Below are positions 1 through 6,844 of a stretch of DNA of 10,368 bases, one piece after another. A program made the position numbers and the translations under genes. The DNA is taken from assembly GCA_027577415.1 (NCBI GenBank), contig JANBQS010000927.1:1-10368 (forward strand), given 5' to 3'. The DNA comes from Coemansia sp. RSA 922 (lineage: Eukaryota; Kickxellomycota; Kickxellomycetes; Kickxellales; Kickxellaceae). The notes beneath the pieces were generated by a model. It did no database searches and was not told where the DNA came from. It saw only the letters and a program-made list of their open reading frames with translations. How positions within the stretch are numbered: position 1 is the stretch's first letter; each line of letters starts with the position of its first letter.

Positions 1-359
1 GCTCTGGGGATTACACGTCTGACTCGGATGAGGAGACGCCGTTCATGCTGTCGATCGACAAGGCTTCGACCGACGCTACTAGAAGCTCCACCTCAATGTT
101 GAGCAGCGCAGTGAGCCAGAACATGCAAACCAGCTCTGTAGAGCCAGCTAGAGCGCAGATTAGGGTATGCAATCCGGGTGCTTTCATTTGTGAAGCCAAC
201 GGTCAGCGTCCAATGTACTTTGCCTGCGACTCGCTCGGCATGGCCTTGCCAGCGTCGTGTGCATCAAACGAAGTGTGCTACCAATATGGAGACTCAATTC
301 TTTGCGACGCTCCTGGAAGCAACGTTGCTTCACAGCACAAGCGGATAGCAATGCTTTGA
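1..359 (+). CDS. 3' end of a secreted-type protein with a C-terminal six-cysteine, probable chitin-binding (CBM19-like) domain; 5' end outside the window
   Basis: The reading frame is open from the left window edge (first full codon at position 3) to a TGA at 357-359, giving 118 visible residues. An acidic start (SDSDEETP) is followed by a Ser/Thr/Gln-rich linker of about 40 residues. Then comes a compact cysteine domain with spacing C-x6-C-x11-C-x10-C-x5-C-x8-C, beginning RVCNPGAFIC and ending YGDSILCD, and a short tail. The order Ser/Thr-rich linker then C-terminal cysteine module with CxxGxFxC and CYQYGDSxxC resembles family 19 carbohydrate-binding modules at the ends of GH18 fungal chitinases. 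No catalytic domain is visible, so the enzyme class is inference. It could instead be a cell-wall protein with the same module. It converges on the deaminase gene with a 124-nt gap, and the two would fit chitin breakdown followed by amino-sugar use. Methionine 45 is internal, not the start. Confidence 0.72.
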   Translation, partial: SGDYTSDSDEETPFMLSIDKASTDATRSSTSMLSSAVSQNMQTSSVEPARAQIRVCNPGAFICEANGQRPMYFACDSLGMALPASCASNEVCYQYGDSILCDAPGSNVASQHKRIAML

Positions 360-483
360 GTATAGCAACTATATTTTCATCAATATCAAACATTTCATAA
401 TATTATCAAACTTGGAAACATCACATGGCGTGGTAAATTGTACGAAAAAAAGACAAAAGTGATACAGACACGAAGCAGGCACC

Positions 484-2006
484 TTAGTTTCCTGATGGAA
501 CGGCCTTGTACTTGAGCGGACCAGCGACTTGGCCGTAGAGACCCAAGTTTTCGCGGCCAATCATCTCGTCTTGGACTTGCTCAATGCTCTTAAAGTAGCG
601 GACAGTCTTGACGTGCAGCTCAAGAGTAGCATCGTCGTCGCACACCACTAGGGAGCGCGGGTGAGTCTGGATGGCTGACACGGTCCACATGTGGTTGACG
701 CCCTCCTCAATGCACTTGGCCAGGGCGATAGCCTTATTGGCGCCAGTAATGATGACAACCACCTCGCGCGCATCCATCACGGTTCCAACACCGACAGTGA
801 GAGCCAGCTTGGGAACCTTGGAGACATCGCCGCCAAAGAAGCGGGCGTTGGCAATAATTGTCTCGTATGCCAAAGTCTTGACGCGAGTGCGGCTCTGCAG
901 CGAGCTTCCAGGCTCATTGAAGGCGATGTGACCGTCGGGGCCGATACCGCCCATGAACAGCTCGATACCACCATATGACTGGATCTTGGCCTCGTATCTC
1001 TCGCACTCGGCCTGAAGGTCATCGGCGTTTCCGTTCAGGATGTTGACGTTCTCTGGCGGGATATCAATGTGCTTGAACAAATGGCTCCACATGAAGCTGT
1101 GGTAGCTCTCCGGGTGATCGCGCGGCAAGCCGACGTACTCGTCCATGTTAAACGACACCACATTCTTGAAAGACAGATGACCTTCGTTGTATAGCTGCAC
1201 TAGGCGCTTATAGACGCCGATAGGCGATGAGCCTGTGGGCAGGCCAATGACAAAGGGACGCTCATCTGTGGGCTTGAACTGGTTGATACGCTCCTTGATA
1301 TACTCGGCTATTAGATCACAAATACAGATGTGGTAGGCCATTTAGACATATGCATGGCGGTGCCATTTGTGTAGTGGAAGTCGGTGTCAGGTGAAGGAGA
1401 GCAGATATTGCAGGCAATTGTCAAAGCGTAGGCTTCCAAAATGAAAACAAGGTCGCGGTGGGCCACATGCATGCATGCACGCATGCTAGGGTGCAGGTAG
1501 ATAAGGAAGTAAGCCAAAGGGAGGATAGAGCGTAAAGGCGCATCAGTGCATGCCGCACGTACCCAGTGCCCGCGCCCCTCTCTCACTAGGAATCGAGGAG
1601 GTAAATTAAACCAGGCGGGCGTGACAAAGGCTTGCGGGCTTTATGTCGGCGTATTTTTTTGCCCTCCTTGGCCCTGTTGAGGACAGAGTACGCTCCCATT
1701 CACAGTTAAGCTGGCTGGCTGAACCAGAGATAGTAAGAGTAACTGCTAGTGGGTCTGCACTTAGGTGATAAGGAAAGGGCAACTGCGCACTGACATGCAT
1801 TAATGGAAACAAAGCAGTTAATGGCAAAAGGGAGTAAAGGGTAAAAACTGGACAATGTGTGCTTCCCAGCGGCTGGGTACAGACTTGGTGGAGGCAGACT
1901 AGGAGCTGCGGGCCAGAGCGTGTGAAAGATTCGGCGACAATAGAACCAAATACATACCGATATAGTCGGCGACAGTGTCGGCGTTGTGACGGATAACGAG
2001 TCTCAT
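484..2006 (-). CDS. Glucosamine-6-phosphate deaminase (isomerase), two exons: 2006-1958 and 1307-484
   Basis: Converts glucosamine 6-phosphate to fructose 6-phosphate and ammonia in the cytosol, the last step that feeds chitin-derived or free GlcNAc into glycolysis. The spliced product is 290 residues, the family's usual length. It contains LPTGSSPIG (sugar-phosphate loop, about residue 39), [10 protein letters not shown] (Asp72), [17 protein letters not shown] (Asp141, His143, Glu148) and [12 protein letters not shown]. These catalytic residues have the same numbers as in E. coli NagB and human GNPDA1, which supports the exon model. Exon 1 encodes [16 protein letters not shown] plus the first base of an Ala codon. 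Exon 2 resumes with CC GAG TAT ATC (AEYI). The donor is G|GTATGT and the acceptor is TAG|CC. An ATG at 1341 opens a longer exon-2 frame but lacks the first beta strand and reads through the intron end, so I reject it as the start. The ATG at 2006 has A at -3. Confidence 0.93.
1308..1957 (-). other. Intron (650 nt) in the glucosamine-6-phosphate deaminase gene
   Basis: On the minus strand it begins GTATGTA (1957 downward) and ends CTAATAG (1308). Removing it joins codons to restore the family N-terminus with no gap or insertion against the animal enzymes. It is long for a fungal intron. Both boundaries follow GT-AG, and a possible branch site TCTAAAT lies about 35 nt before the acceptor. No convincing coding segment was seen inside on either strand. 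It contains a short GCAT-rich repeat at 1466-1486. Whether a further small exon or alternative promoter lies inside cannot be told from sequence alone. Confidence 0.85.
1466..1486. repeat. Short alternating purine-pyrimidine (CATG/GCAT) repeat
   Basis: CATGCATGCATGCACGCATG is a self-complementary run of GCAT units with one C-for-T interruption, inside the deaminase intron. It is probably a simple repeat; no function is implied. Confidence 0.6.
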
Positions 2007-2455
2007 TATCGTTAGCTCTTTAAAAGGCGAGGTAGGTAAAAAAGGTATATATTGAAAAAAGTAGAAGAGAGAAGTGGAAAGATATGCAAGCTGCAATTTA
2101 TCTCTGATGAACAGGCTCGCGTCGCCCAGGAGGAGGGTCTGGCCGACTGATTGCTGCTGCTTTTTTCCAGATTTTGGCCCCGTGCCTCGAGCGCCTCCGA
2201 TAATATGTGCGCGATTGCTAGAGTGGTTAGAGGCGGAAACCTGTCCACACTTGCGCATGCACTGTGCCCAGGCAATCCACCGCGATAAGGATTGACCATG
2301 GAGCGTCTAAAAGTGGAAGTACGCTTTCCACTCGGCCTATTTCACGGAGCAATGTGCCGCTAGACCAACTGCACGGACATTCCCCCCCCCCCAAAATGGC
2401 ATGGTGGTGCATGCCAGATTCACTGCTTTATTCTATGCACTGCACTTGGGCCTTT
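2007..2455. promoter_or_regulatory. Intergenic region: deaminase promoter and 3' flank of the small upstream gene
   Basis: 449 nt separate the deaminase start from the next stop on the same strand. A TATATAT run at 2046-2052 lies 40 nt upstream of the ATG and may be a weak TATA element. HGATAR-type GATA motifs occur at 2098-2103 (minus), 2199-2203 and 2284-2289, about the number expected by chance. An inverted repeat AGTGGAA-7 nt-TTCCACT occupies 2312-2332, and an 11-C homopolymer lies at 2382-2392. No credible gene was found in either orientation. Confidence 0.5.
2427..2432 (-). terminator. Polyadenylation signal AATAAA of the small gene at 2456-2809
   Basis: TTTATT on the plus strand reads AATAAA on the minus strand, 24-29 nt after the TAG stop at 2456-2458. 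This is a suitable position for a eukaryotic poly(A) signal. Confidence 0.6.
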
Positions 2456-2809
2456 CTATCGAATGGGGCCACTGTCGTCTGTCAGCTGGAGAGGATATGT
2501 ATTGTCAAAGAGGCCCATCCACTTGTCATTATCAGACATCACTACAAATTCGACAGTTTTATTCGCGTAGATGTACTCTCCTATAGTTTTATCCTTGTTT
2601 ATGTCAGAAGCAAAGGCATCCGTGTCGGCAACGCCATTATTATCAACTCTATAGAATATCGGCACGCAATTGTTTTTCTTAAATTCTTCAACTTCTTCTA
2701 TTGACCTGGCAGCATCGTGTACCTTTGTTGTGGATGTGAATGTAGCTCTAAATGAGTAATTAGATTCACTTCTTTCGGCCCATTTAAAGGTAATCTCTAC
2801 TAGATCCAT
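2456..2809 (-). CDS. Small hypothetical protein, possible ubiquitin-like (beta-grasp) fold, 117 aa
   Basis: I do not recognise this protein. It is acidic, with no signal peptide, membrane segment or cysteine motif. Predicted by eye: strand VEITFKW (4-10), strand NYSFRATF (17-24), helix KVHDAARSIEEVEEFKK (29-45), strand PIFYRV (50-55), then DKTIGEYIYANKTVEFVVM (73-91) and an acidic tail. The last block resembles the turn-strand end of ubiquitin-like domains (TLxDYxIxxxxTLxLV), but there is no C-terminal Gly-Gly, so conjugation is unlikely. Support as a real gene: ATG with A at -3, a TATA box 100 nt upstream, AATAAA 24 nt after the stop, and an uninterrupted frame. It lies on the same strand as the downstream four-gene array and shares its TATA-to-ATG distance. 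It may be a distant relative or fifth member, since its strand-strand-helix spacing matches their N-termini. That relationship is inference. Confidence 0.68.
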   Translation of the reverse strand: MDLVEITFKWAERSESNYSFRATFTSTTKVHDAARSIEEVEEFKKNNCVPIFYRVDNNGVADTDAFASDINKDKTIGEYIYANKTVEFVVMSDNDKWMGLFDNTYPLQLTDDSGPIR

Positions 2810-2908
2810 ATTTGTTACTTACAATAGTGGTGTATCGAGTGTATGTAGTAGCGCAGATAGAGAATAAATGTGGTGGAGATGGACAAGGTGGGGCCTCTGC
2901 TGTTGGCC

Positions 2909-2916
2909 TTTTATAA
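2909..2916 (-). promoter_or_regulatory. TATA box of the small gene at 2456-2809
   Basis: TTATAAAA on the minus strand, 100 nt before the ATG. The same spacing is seen in three of the four array genes. Confidence 0.65.
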
Positions 2917-2918
2917 GG

Positions 2919-2939
2919 TGGCCAGAGCTCTCCTGGCCA
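2919..2939. repeat. Inverted repeat TGGCCAG-7 nt-CTGGCCA
   Basis: Perfect 7-bp arms (2919-2925 and 2933-2939) around AGCTCTC, just upstream of the TATA box at 2909-2916. The position suits an operator or activator site; no factor is identified. Confidence 0.5.
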
Positions 2940-3435
2940 ACGCTGACTTACAATTTTTTTACCTACTATGCACGCTTTGGCGCCTTTCAAACCAACAGCA
3001 ATCCCCTCTACACCCACGTTTCCCTGCCCAAAAGGCACACATCGTCTGTCTTGTGACAAGTCGAGACAGCTCCCCTTTGATGAAAGAATGCCAGGCGAGG
3101 CCAGCTTCTAAAAGGCGACTGTTGCCCCTTAGGCGGATCTCTTTTTACTTTTACTTGGACATGGTGGCCGAATGTTCGGAGAAGAAGAAAAGCAGGATAG
3201 ATGACACAAAAATAGCTGCAATTGGCGGCCTTTGCTTTTCTAGGGAAGGTGGAATAGGCTGCTGATGTCACTTTTCCTCATCAATTAGAGGTTGCCGCCA
3301 AGTCTCTTTTTGCAAAGCTCCACGGCTGGGCACTTAGCGGTGCGTAGCACCTCCAGCAGCTTATGTCATCCAAAGCTCATCTCTGTCACTCACTCTCACT
3401 ATTGCATCGTTAACGTAAGTGTATGTCACTAAAGA

Positions 3436-3441
3436 TTTATT
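3436..3441 (-). terminator. Polyadenylation signal AATAAA of array gene A
   Basis: TTTATT on the plus strand reads AATAAA on the minus strand, about 60 nt after the stop of gene A at 3502. Confidence 0.55.
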
Positions 3442-3501
3442 GAAAGCAGACGACTACCCACACAAAACCGCGCATTAGCTGCACAAATTTGTAGTTCATT
3501 T

Positions 3502-4143
3502 CTATTCCACTTGCAAGGCCTGTCGAGATACCTCAATACGCTGGCCCCTGCGCTTGGCGTTGGCGTTGTGAGTACGCTGGGTCAAAAGCTTTTCCTGCTT
3601 GATGGCCAGCTTTGCTTTAATGAACTCCAGTCCCTCGGGCGATCTCTTATCAAACGTATAGCCGCCGAGCACCTTCCGCTCGTCGTAATAGTAGACATTC
3701 TTGGCGGTCAGAGCTTTGCCCACCTTTGATGCAGGTGTGTCAGCGGTGAGCGCCTCGTACTGTCTGATGAGCTCATCCATCTTGCTCTCGATGTTAGTAA
3801 CGTTACAACCGGTCATCCACCGAGCCTTTGCGGTGGCCAGTGGGTAAAAGTTCAAATGAGTGGAGCTAGTATCCGAATAAACGGCCATGATCACTTTCTT
3901 GCTGCCACGCCATTCACTACCCTGCCTTGGCGCTGAAAGGTTATACCAGGCATCGTGGTACTTGGGTCCCCGGTCCAAAAGTCTCTTGTACTTTCCGCAG
4001 AAGGCTGATATGATATGTTGACGCATGGCGCCCATGGTCAAGTTTTCGGTGTGAGGGAATACGAATAGGAAGGACTTCCTAGGCGAGACGACTCCATCGC
4101 CCTTGTGGTAGACGTAGATGTTGCTGTCGTTACTAGGCTCCAT
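3502..4143 (-). CDS. Array gene A: uncharacterised basic protein, 213 aa
   Basis: Function unknown; I recognise no named family. Layout: strand NIYVYHKG (8-15), strand SFLFVFPH (24-31), helix from about 35 to 56 ending YKRLLD, a variable stretch 57-80, SKKVIMAVY (81-89), then a conserved helical C-terminal module. Key segments there are ESKMDELIRQYEALTADTPAS (119-139), AKNVYYYDERKVLGG (147-161), TFDKRSPEG (163-171) and EKLLTQRTHNANAKRR (184-199). The tail is rich in Lys/Arg and could be a bipartite nuclear localisation signal or a nucleic-acid contact surface. Start: the ATG at 4143 (MEPSN) aligns with the starts of the other three copies. The frame is open upstream but has only a non-ATG start. 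The -3 base is T, a weak context. A TATA box lies 99 nt upstream and AATAAA about 60 nt after the stop. There are no introns. Confidence 0.85.
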   Translation of the reverse strand: MEPSNDSNIYVYHKGDGVVSPRKSFLFVFPHTENLTMGAMRQHIISAFCGKYKRLLDRGPKYHDAWYNLSAPRQGSEWRGSKKVIMAVYSDTSSTHLNFYPLATAKARWMTGCNVTNIESKMDELIRQYEALTADTPASKVGKALTAKNVYYYDERKVLGGYTFDKRSPEGLEFIKAKLAIKQEKLLTQRTHNANAKRRGQRIEVSRQALQVE

Positions 4144-4241
4144 GGAGAAAGTGTGCAGAGATAAGGGCAGTTTGGGAAATAGAGAGAAAAGTAAAGAAGT
4201 GTGAATGTATTCCTCAGAGCCTCTACGTCCATAGTACACGC

Positions 4242-4248
4242 TTTTATA
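4242..4248 (-). promoter_or_regulatory. TATA box of array gene A
   Basis: TATAAAA on the minus strand, 99 nt upstream of the ATG at 4143. Confidence 0.7.
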
Positions 4249-4311
4249 CCATGTGAATGACCGCCTTTTGCTCCCTTTTGAATGCGTTCATTCATTGCGG
4301 GTGCCCGCTGA

Positions 4312-4339
4312 TGGCCGCAGTATTTATTTGCTGCGGCCA
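4312..4339. promoter_or_regulatory. Inverted repeat TGGCCGCAG-10 nt-CTGCGGCCA upstream of gene A
   Basis: Perfect 9-bp arms at 4312-4320 and 4331-4339 around TATTTATTTG, 64 nt upstream of the TATA box. The right arm recurs in every array promoter. The CCG/CGG triplets in opposed orientation resemble sites of Zn2Cys6 factors, but the factor is unknown. Confidence 0.6.
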
Positions 4340-4644
4340 CCTTCAACTCTTTGATTTGCCAAGTTGCAGGCTACAGCGGCACCAGTGTTAGGTGACATTT
4401 GTGCTAAAAGATGTAGCATCTTTGAATAGGAGTGATAAATGTCAGTAGCTATACGTTGTATTTCACTGTAGCAGAGCAAGCCCGAAAGTGCTCAGTGTTG
4501 TGTAATAGCCCTGACTACTTACATATCTGAGTTCTGCTCACACGTGTAAATATGTTATTAGAGGTATTGGGAATAAGAACTACCATGTTTAAACTCGCAT
4601 GTTTGCGGCCAAAAAAATTATTCGACAAACATTAGTGCTCGTCT

Positions 4645-5280
4645 TCAGTTGCCTTGCAACTCCAGTCTGGATGTTTTAATACACTGGCTCCTGCGCTTGG
4701 CGTTTGCACTATGAGTACGCTGAGTCAAAAGTTTTTCTTTCTTGGCGAGCACCTTTCTTTTAATAAACTCCAGTCCCTCGGGCGACCTCTTATCGAACAT
4801 ATAGCTACCGAGCACCTTTCGCTCGTCGTAATAGTAGATATTCTTGGCTTTTAAAGCCTTACCCAACTTTGAGGCAGGAGTGTCGGCAGTGAGCGCTTCG
4901 TAGAGCTCGATGAGCTTGTTCATTTTACTCTCGATGGCAGTACGCTTAATATCAGTCATCCGACGAGCCGTAGCAGCGGTCAGTGGCTTAACGCTCAGAT
5001 ACGTGGTGTCATAGTAGGAGTAAGTAGTCATGATAGCTTTCTTGCTTCCACACTGTTCTACTCCTTGCTTTAGTACCGAATCGTGAATGTCGCCAGCCTT
5101 GTATTCGAGTGTCCCATCTAAAAGTCTCTTATACCTTTCGCCAAACGCGGAGGCGGCATGCTGACACATGGTGTCCAAGGTCAAGTTTTCCGAGTAGGGG
5201 AATACGAATAGGAGCGAGTTCTTGGGCGTGACAACTGCATCACCTTGGTGGAAAACGTAAATGTTGTTGTTAGACTCCAT
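4645..5280 (-). CDS. Array gene B: uncharacterised basic protein, 211 aa
   Basis: Closest paralog of gene A. Over the C-terminal 87 residues I count 18 differences (about 79% identical). Over the first 95 only about half the residues match, and residues 55-78 hardly align. Features: NNIYVFHQGD (4-14), SLLFVFPYSENL (22-33), YKRLLD (50-55), KQGVEQCGSKKAIM (71-84), ESKMNKLIELYEALTADTPAS (117-137), YYYDERKVLG (149-158), MFDKRSPEGLEFIK (161-174) and KEKLLTQRTHSANAKRR (181-197). The last is a highly basic end resembling a bipartite nuclear localisation signal. The ATG at 5280 (MESNN) is the only ATG that fits the family start. Nine T residues on the coding strand lie just before it and -3 is T. A strong TATA box sits 100 nt upstream. 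Function unknown. Confidence 0.86.
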   Translation of the reverse strand: MESNNNIYVFHQGDAVVTPKNSLLFVFPYSENLTLDTMCQHAASAFGERYKRLLDGTLEYKAGDIHDSVLKQGVEQCGSKKAIMTTYSYYDTTYLSVKPLTAATARRMTDIKRTAIESKMNKLIELYEALTADTPASKLGKALKAKNIYYYDERKVLGSYMFDKRSPEGLEFIKRKVLAKKEKLLTQRTHSANAKRRSQCIKTSRLELQGN

Positions 5281-5379
5281 GCAAAAAAAAAGTTCAGAAA
5301 AAGTTGGTTGAGCAATAGTGAATAAAAAGTGAATAGGTGTGGGTGCGTTTCTTGGAGCTGCTGTGTCCTTGGCGCATGC

Positions 5380-5388
5380 TTTTATATA
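5380..5388 (-). promoter_or_regulatory. TATA box of array gene B
   Basis: TATATAAAA on the minus strand, 100 nt upstream of the ATG at 5280. Confidence 0.72.
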
Positions 5389-5456
5389 ATATGACAGCCT
5401 TTTTCTCCCTTTCGAGTGAGCTCAATGAAGGATTGCCCGCGGTATTTTTTTTCAGG

Positions 5457-5467
5457 CTGCGGCCACC
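5457..5467. promoter_or_regulatory. CTGCGGCCACC element upstream of gene B
   Basis: Copy of the element shared by the array promoters, about 70 nt beyond the TATA box. The left half of the inverted repeat is degenerate. Confidence 0.5.
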
Positions 5468-5750
5468 AACTCCTTGATTTGCCAAGTTGCAGACCAGAGC
5501 GGCATCAGTGCTAGGCGACCTTCGTACTGAGGGCTGTAGCATTATTGAATGGAAAAGCTCACGTAGCAAAATATTTACGTCAAGTTAAATTTTTTTAGTA
5601 GAGTAGGGAACACATTAGTCAAGTACTCTGTGCTACGCAATAGCACTCACTGCTTACATTCTTATAAATAACATAAATATTGGTCATTAAATGTACTAGG
5701 AGCAAGTACTACTTGGTATAAAGCTACATGCAAGTAATTAGAGGAAAATG

Positions 5751-6407
5751 CTATTCGACACACACTGATGATCCTCCCAAGTTGTCATGCAGATTCAGTC
5801 GGGACATGCCAATCTTCACTTCCCTACGTTTGGCGTTGATGCTGTAGCCACGCTGGGTCAAGAGCTTTTGTCTCTGGACAACACGCTTGGCCTGGATAAG
5901 CGCCTTTCCCTCAGTAGACCTCTTGTCAAAAGTACTTACACCAGTCATCTTTTGAACATCGTAGTGAATAATATTTTTAGCGTCCAACTGCCTCTTTACC
6001 TCCCTAGCCGACTTTCCTGCCACAGTATTCTCATAAAGCTTTATCATTGCATTCACCTTACTCTTGGCATTACTGTACGCACGATTATTACGATGATGAG
6101 TAAGGGAATAGTCCACCGGGTGAATGTTCAAGTTAATATCGTCACGATGGTCAAATGCAAACATGATTGCGCTCTTGCTTTCGTGCTGTACAACATCTTT
6201 ATGGAATACGTAGTCGCTGATCCACCCGCAGTGTATCTTCGTTTTGAATTTACTTATCCCCACTTTCTTCTTGAACTCCATAGCAAAAAAATGGTACAAG
6301 TCGCCAGTAGCCAGACTCTTTGAATAAGGAATCACAAATAAGTAGTGCTTTCCTATCATGGAGTCTATGACTCCCCTGTGATAGACGTAAATGTTGTTGT
6401 GCTCCAT
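5751..6407 (-). CDS. Array gene C: uncharacterised basic protein, 218 aa
   Basis: Divergent paralog of A and B. It keeps NNIYVYHRG (4-12), YLFVIPYSKSL (22-32), WISDYVF (62-68), SKSAIMFAF (77-85), KVNAMIKLYE (117-126), DAKNIIHYD (142-150), TFDKRSTEG (159-167) and QKLLTQRGYSINAKRR (180-195), then a slightly longer tail. WISD is shared with gene D, which groups C and D. The gene is visibly more AT-rich than LYS4. Start: the ATG at 6407 (MEHNN) matches the paralogs. An in-frame ATG at 6503 would add 32 residues, including a very hydrophobic segment (LLLYLFSLNTFYLLFLIFS) that looks like a signal peptide. The same pyrimidine-rich leader occurs before the other copies without an ATG, so I take it as untranslated. 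No TATA box was found at the spacing used by the other copies. Function unknown. Confidence 0.83.
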   Translation of the reverse strand: MEHNNIYVYHRGVIDSMIGKHYLFVIPYSKSLATGDLYHFFAMEFKKKVGISKFKTKIHCGWISDYVFHKDVVQHESKSAIMFAFDHRDDINLNIHPVDYSLTHHRNNRAYSNAKSKVNAMIKLYENTVAGKSAREVKRQLDAKNIIHYDVQKMTGVSTFDKRSTEGKALIQAKRVVQRQKLLTQRGYSINAKRREVKIGMSRLNLHDNLGGSSVCVE

Positions 6408-6844
6408 TGAAAATATCAGAAACAGCAAATAAAAAGTATTTAAAGAAAATAAGTAGAGAAGAAGAGGAGGTTTACAGAAAGAACCGTTTCTTTCCCTATT
6501 CATCAAAAAGAAAGCCTGCTGCGGCCGCCCTCAAAGCAATGACTGCTACATCCTTTTTTCTTTCAAAGTGGGACATTGACTGGAGGCATCAGTCCTGTCT
6601 CAGCGGTTGCTTCCGTTGTGCTTTGGTTTATTTAGGACACACCCGAAAAGTAACAACTAGAAGACGCTTCTCATTTACAAGGAAATCTATTCAATCATCG
6701 TAGCAATACTCAGCCCTACGGGTAAGCATATTACATGGATATTCAAAAGCGATGACAGCTATGTTTCAAATTCATACAAAATGGTATATGTTTGTATTGG
6801 TAATGCATCTGAATAAAGTGTAAACTTCTAATAAATAAAACATG
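6408..6844. promoter_or_regulatory. Intergenic region: promoter of gene C and 3' flank of gene D
   Basis: 437 nt. A pyrimidine-rich leader is followed by the CTGCGGCC element at 6519-6526, closer to the ATG (112 nt) than in genes A and B. TATAAAA is absent from the expected position near 6507; a TTTAAATA sequence at about 6438-6445 is a weak substitute. The rest is AT-rich, with no supported gene and no canonical AATAAA for gene D. Confidence 0.5.
6519..6526. promoter_or_regulatory. CTGCGGCC element upstream of gene C
   Basis: Same core as the other array promoters, here continuing as CTGCGGCCGCC. No opposing arm seen nearby. Confidence 0.45.

Larger units (their letters stand above)
2810..3501. 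other. Intergenic region: promoter of the small gene and 3' flank of array gene A
   Basis: 692 nt without a supported gene. The left third is the leader and promoter of the 2456-2809 gene. The right end holds the poly(A) signal of gene A. The middle (about 2950-3400) is mixed sequence. Open frames there exist on both strands, for example plus 2870-3265, but they run across the TATA box and show no family feature. I see no clear remnant of another array copy. Confidence 0.55.
4144..4644. promoter_or_regulatory. Intergenic region: promoter of gene A and 3' flank of gene B
   Basis: 501 nt. Near gene A there is a pyrimidine-rich leader (coding strand), the TATA box and the CTGCGGCC inverted repeat. 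About 4345-4440 is closely similar to 5466-5560 upstream of gene B. Fainter similarity continues, for example AATAGCCCTGACTACTTACA against the segment near 5639-5658, so the spacer was copied with the gene. A variant poly(A) signal AATAAT (minus, 4622-4617) lies 23 nt after gene B's stop. A palindromic CACGTG is at 4541-4546. No gene seen. Confidence 0.6.
5281..5750. promoter_or_regulatory. Intergenic region: promoter of gene B and 3' flank of gene C
   Basis: 470 nt, homologous through most of its length to 4144-4644. From gene B outward it holds a T-rich leader, the TATA box and CTGCGGCCACC (5457-5467). The partner arm present upstream of gene A is here degenerate (GCCCGCGG at 5435-5442). 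A long AT-rich stretch follows (5560-5740). No open frame with family features and no clear canonical poly(A) signal for gene C. Confidence 0.55.

Noticed and set aside
1311..1341. ATG at 1341 as the deaminase start ([10 protein letters not shown]...)
   Set aside because: It lacks the conserved first beta strand, and the added residues match no family N-terminus. The exon at 2006-1958 joins perfectly with canonical splice sites.
2205..2290. tRNA-like box A (TAGAGTGGTTAGAGGCG)
   Set aside because: No box B (GGTTCGANNCC) within range and no cloverleaf pairing, so it is taken as a chance match.
2382..2392. Run of 11 C
   Set aside because: A simple homopolymer, prone to sequencing error, with no linked feature.
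2264..2704. Plus-strand open frame of 146 codons
   Set aside because: It overlaps the small minus-strand gene in antisense. Its composition (Ile/Phe-rich end) reflects the complement of that gene, and there is no promoter-like or family evidence.
2784..3059. Minus-strand 91-codon frame upstream of the orphan gene
   Set aside because: It spans the TATA box and leader, is out of frame with the orphan gene, and has no domain or promoter of its own.
2870..3265. Plus-strand open frame of 131 codons
   Set aside because: It crosses the TATA box and inverted repeat of the minus-strand gene at 2456-2809. It has an irregular, low-complexity Lys/Arg and Leu composition and no recognisable domain.
6407..6506. 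Upstream in-frame ATG (6503) giving gene C a signal peptide
   Set aside because: The family start MEHNN aligns with MEPSN, MESNN and MVPNN. The extension is encoded by a C/T-rich leader present in all copies without an ATG. Kept as a finding to test, not as the annotation.
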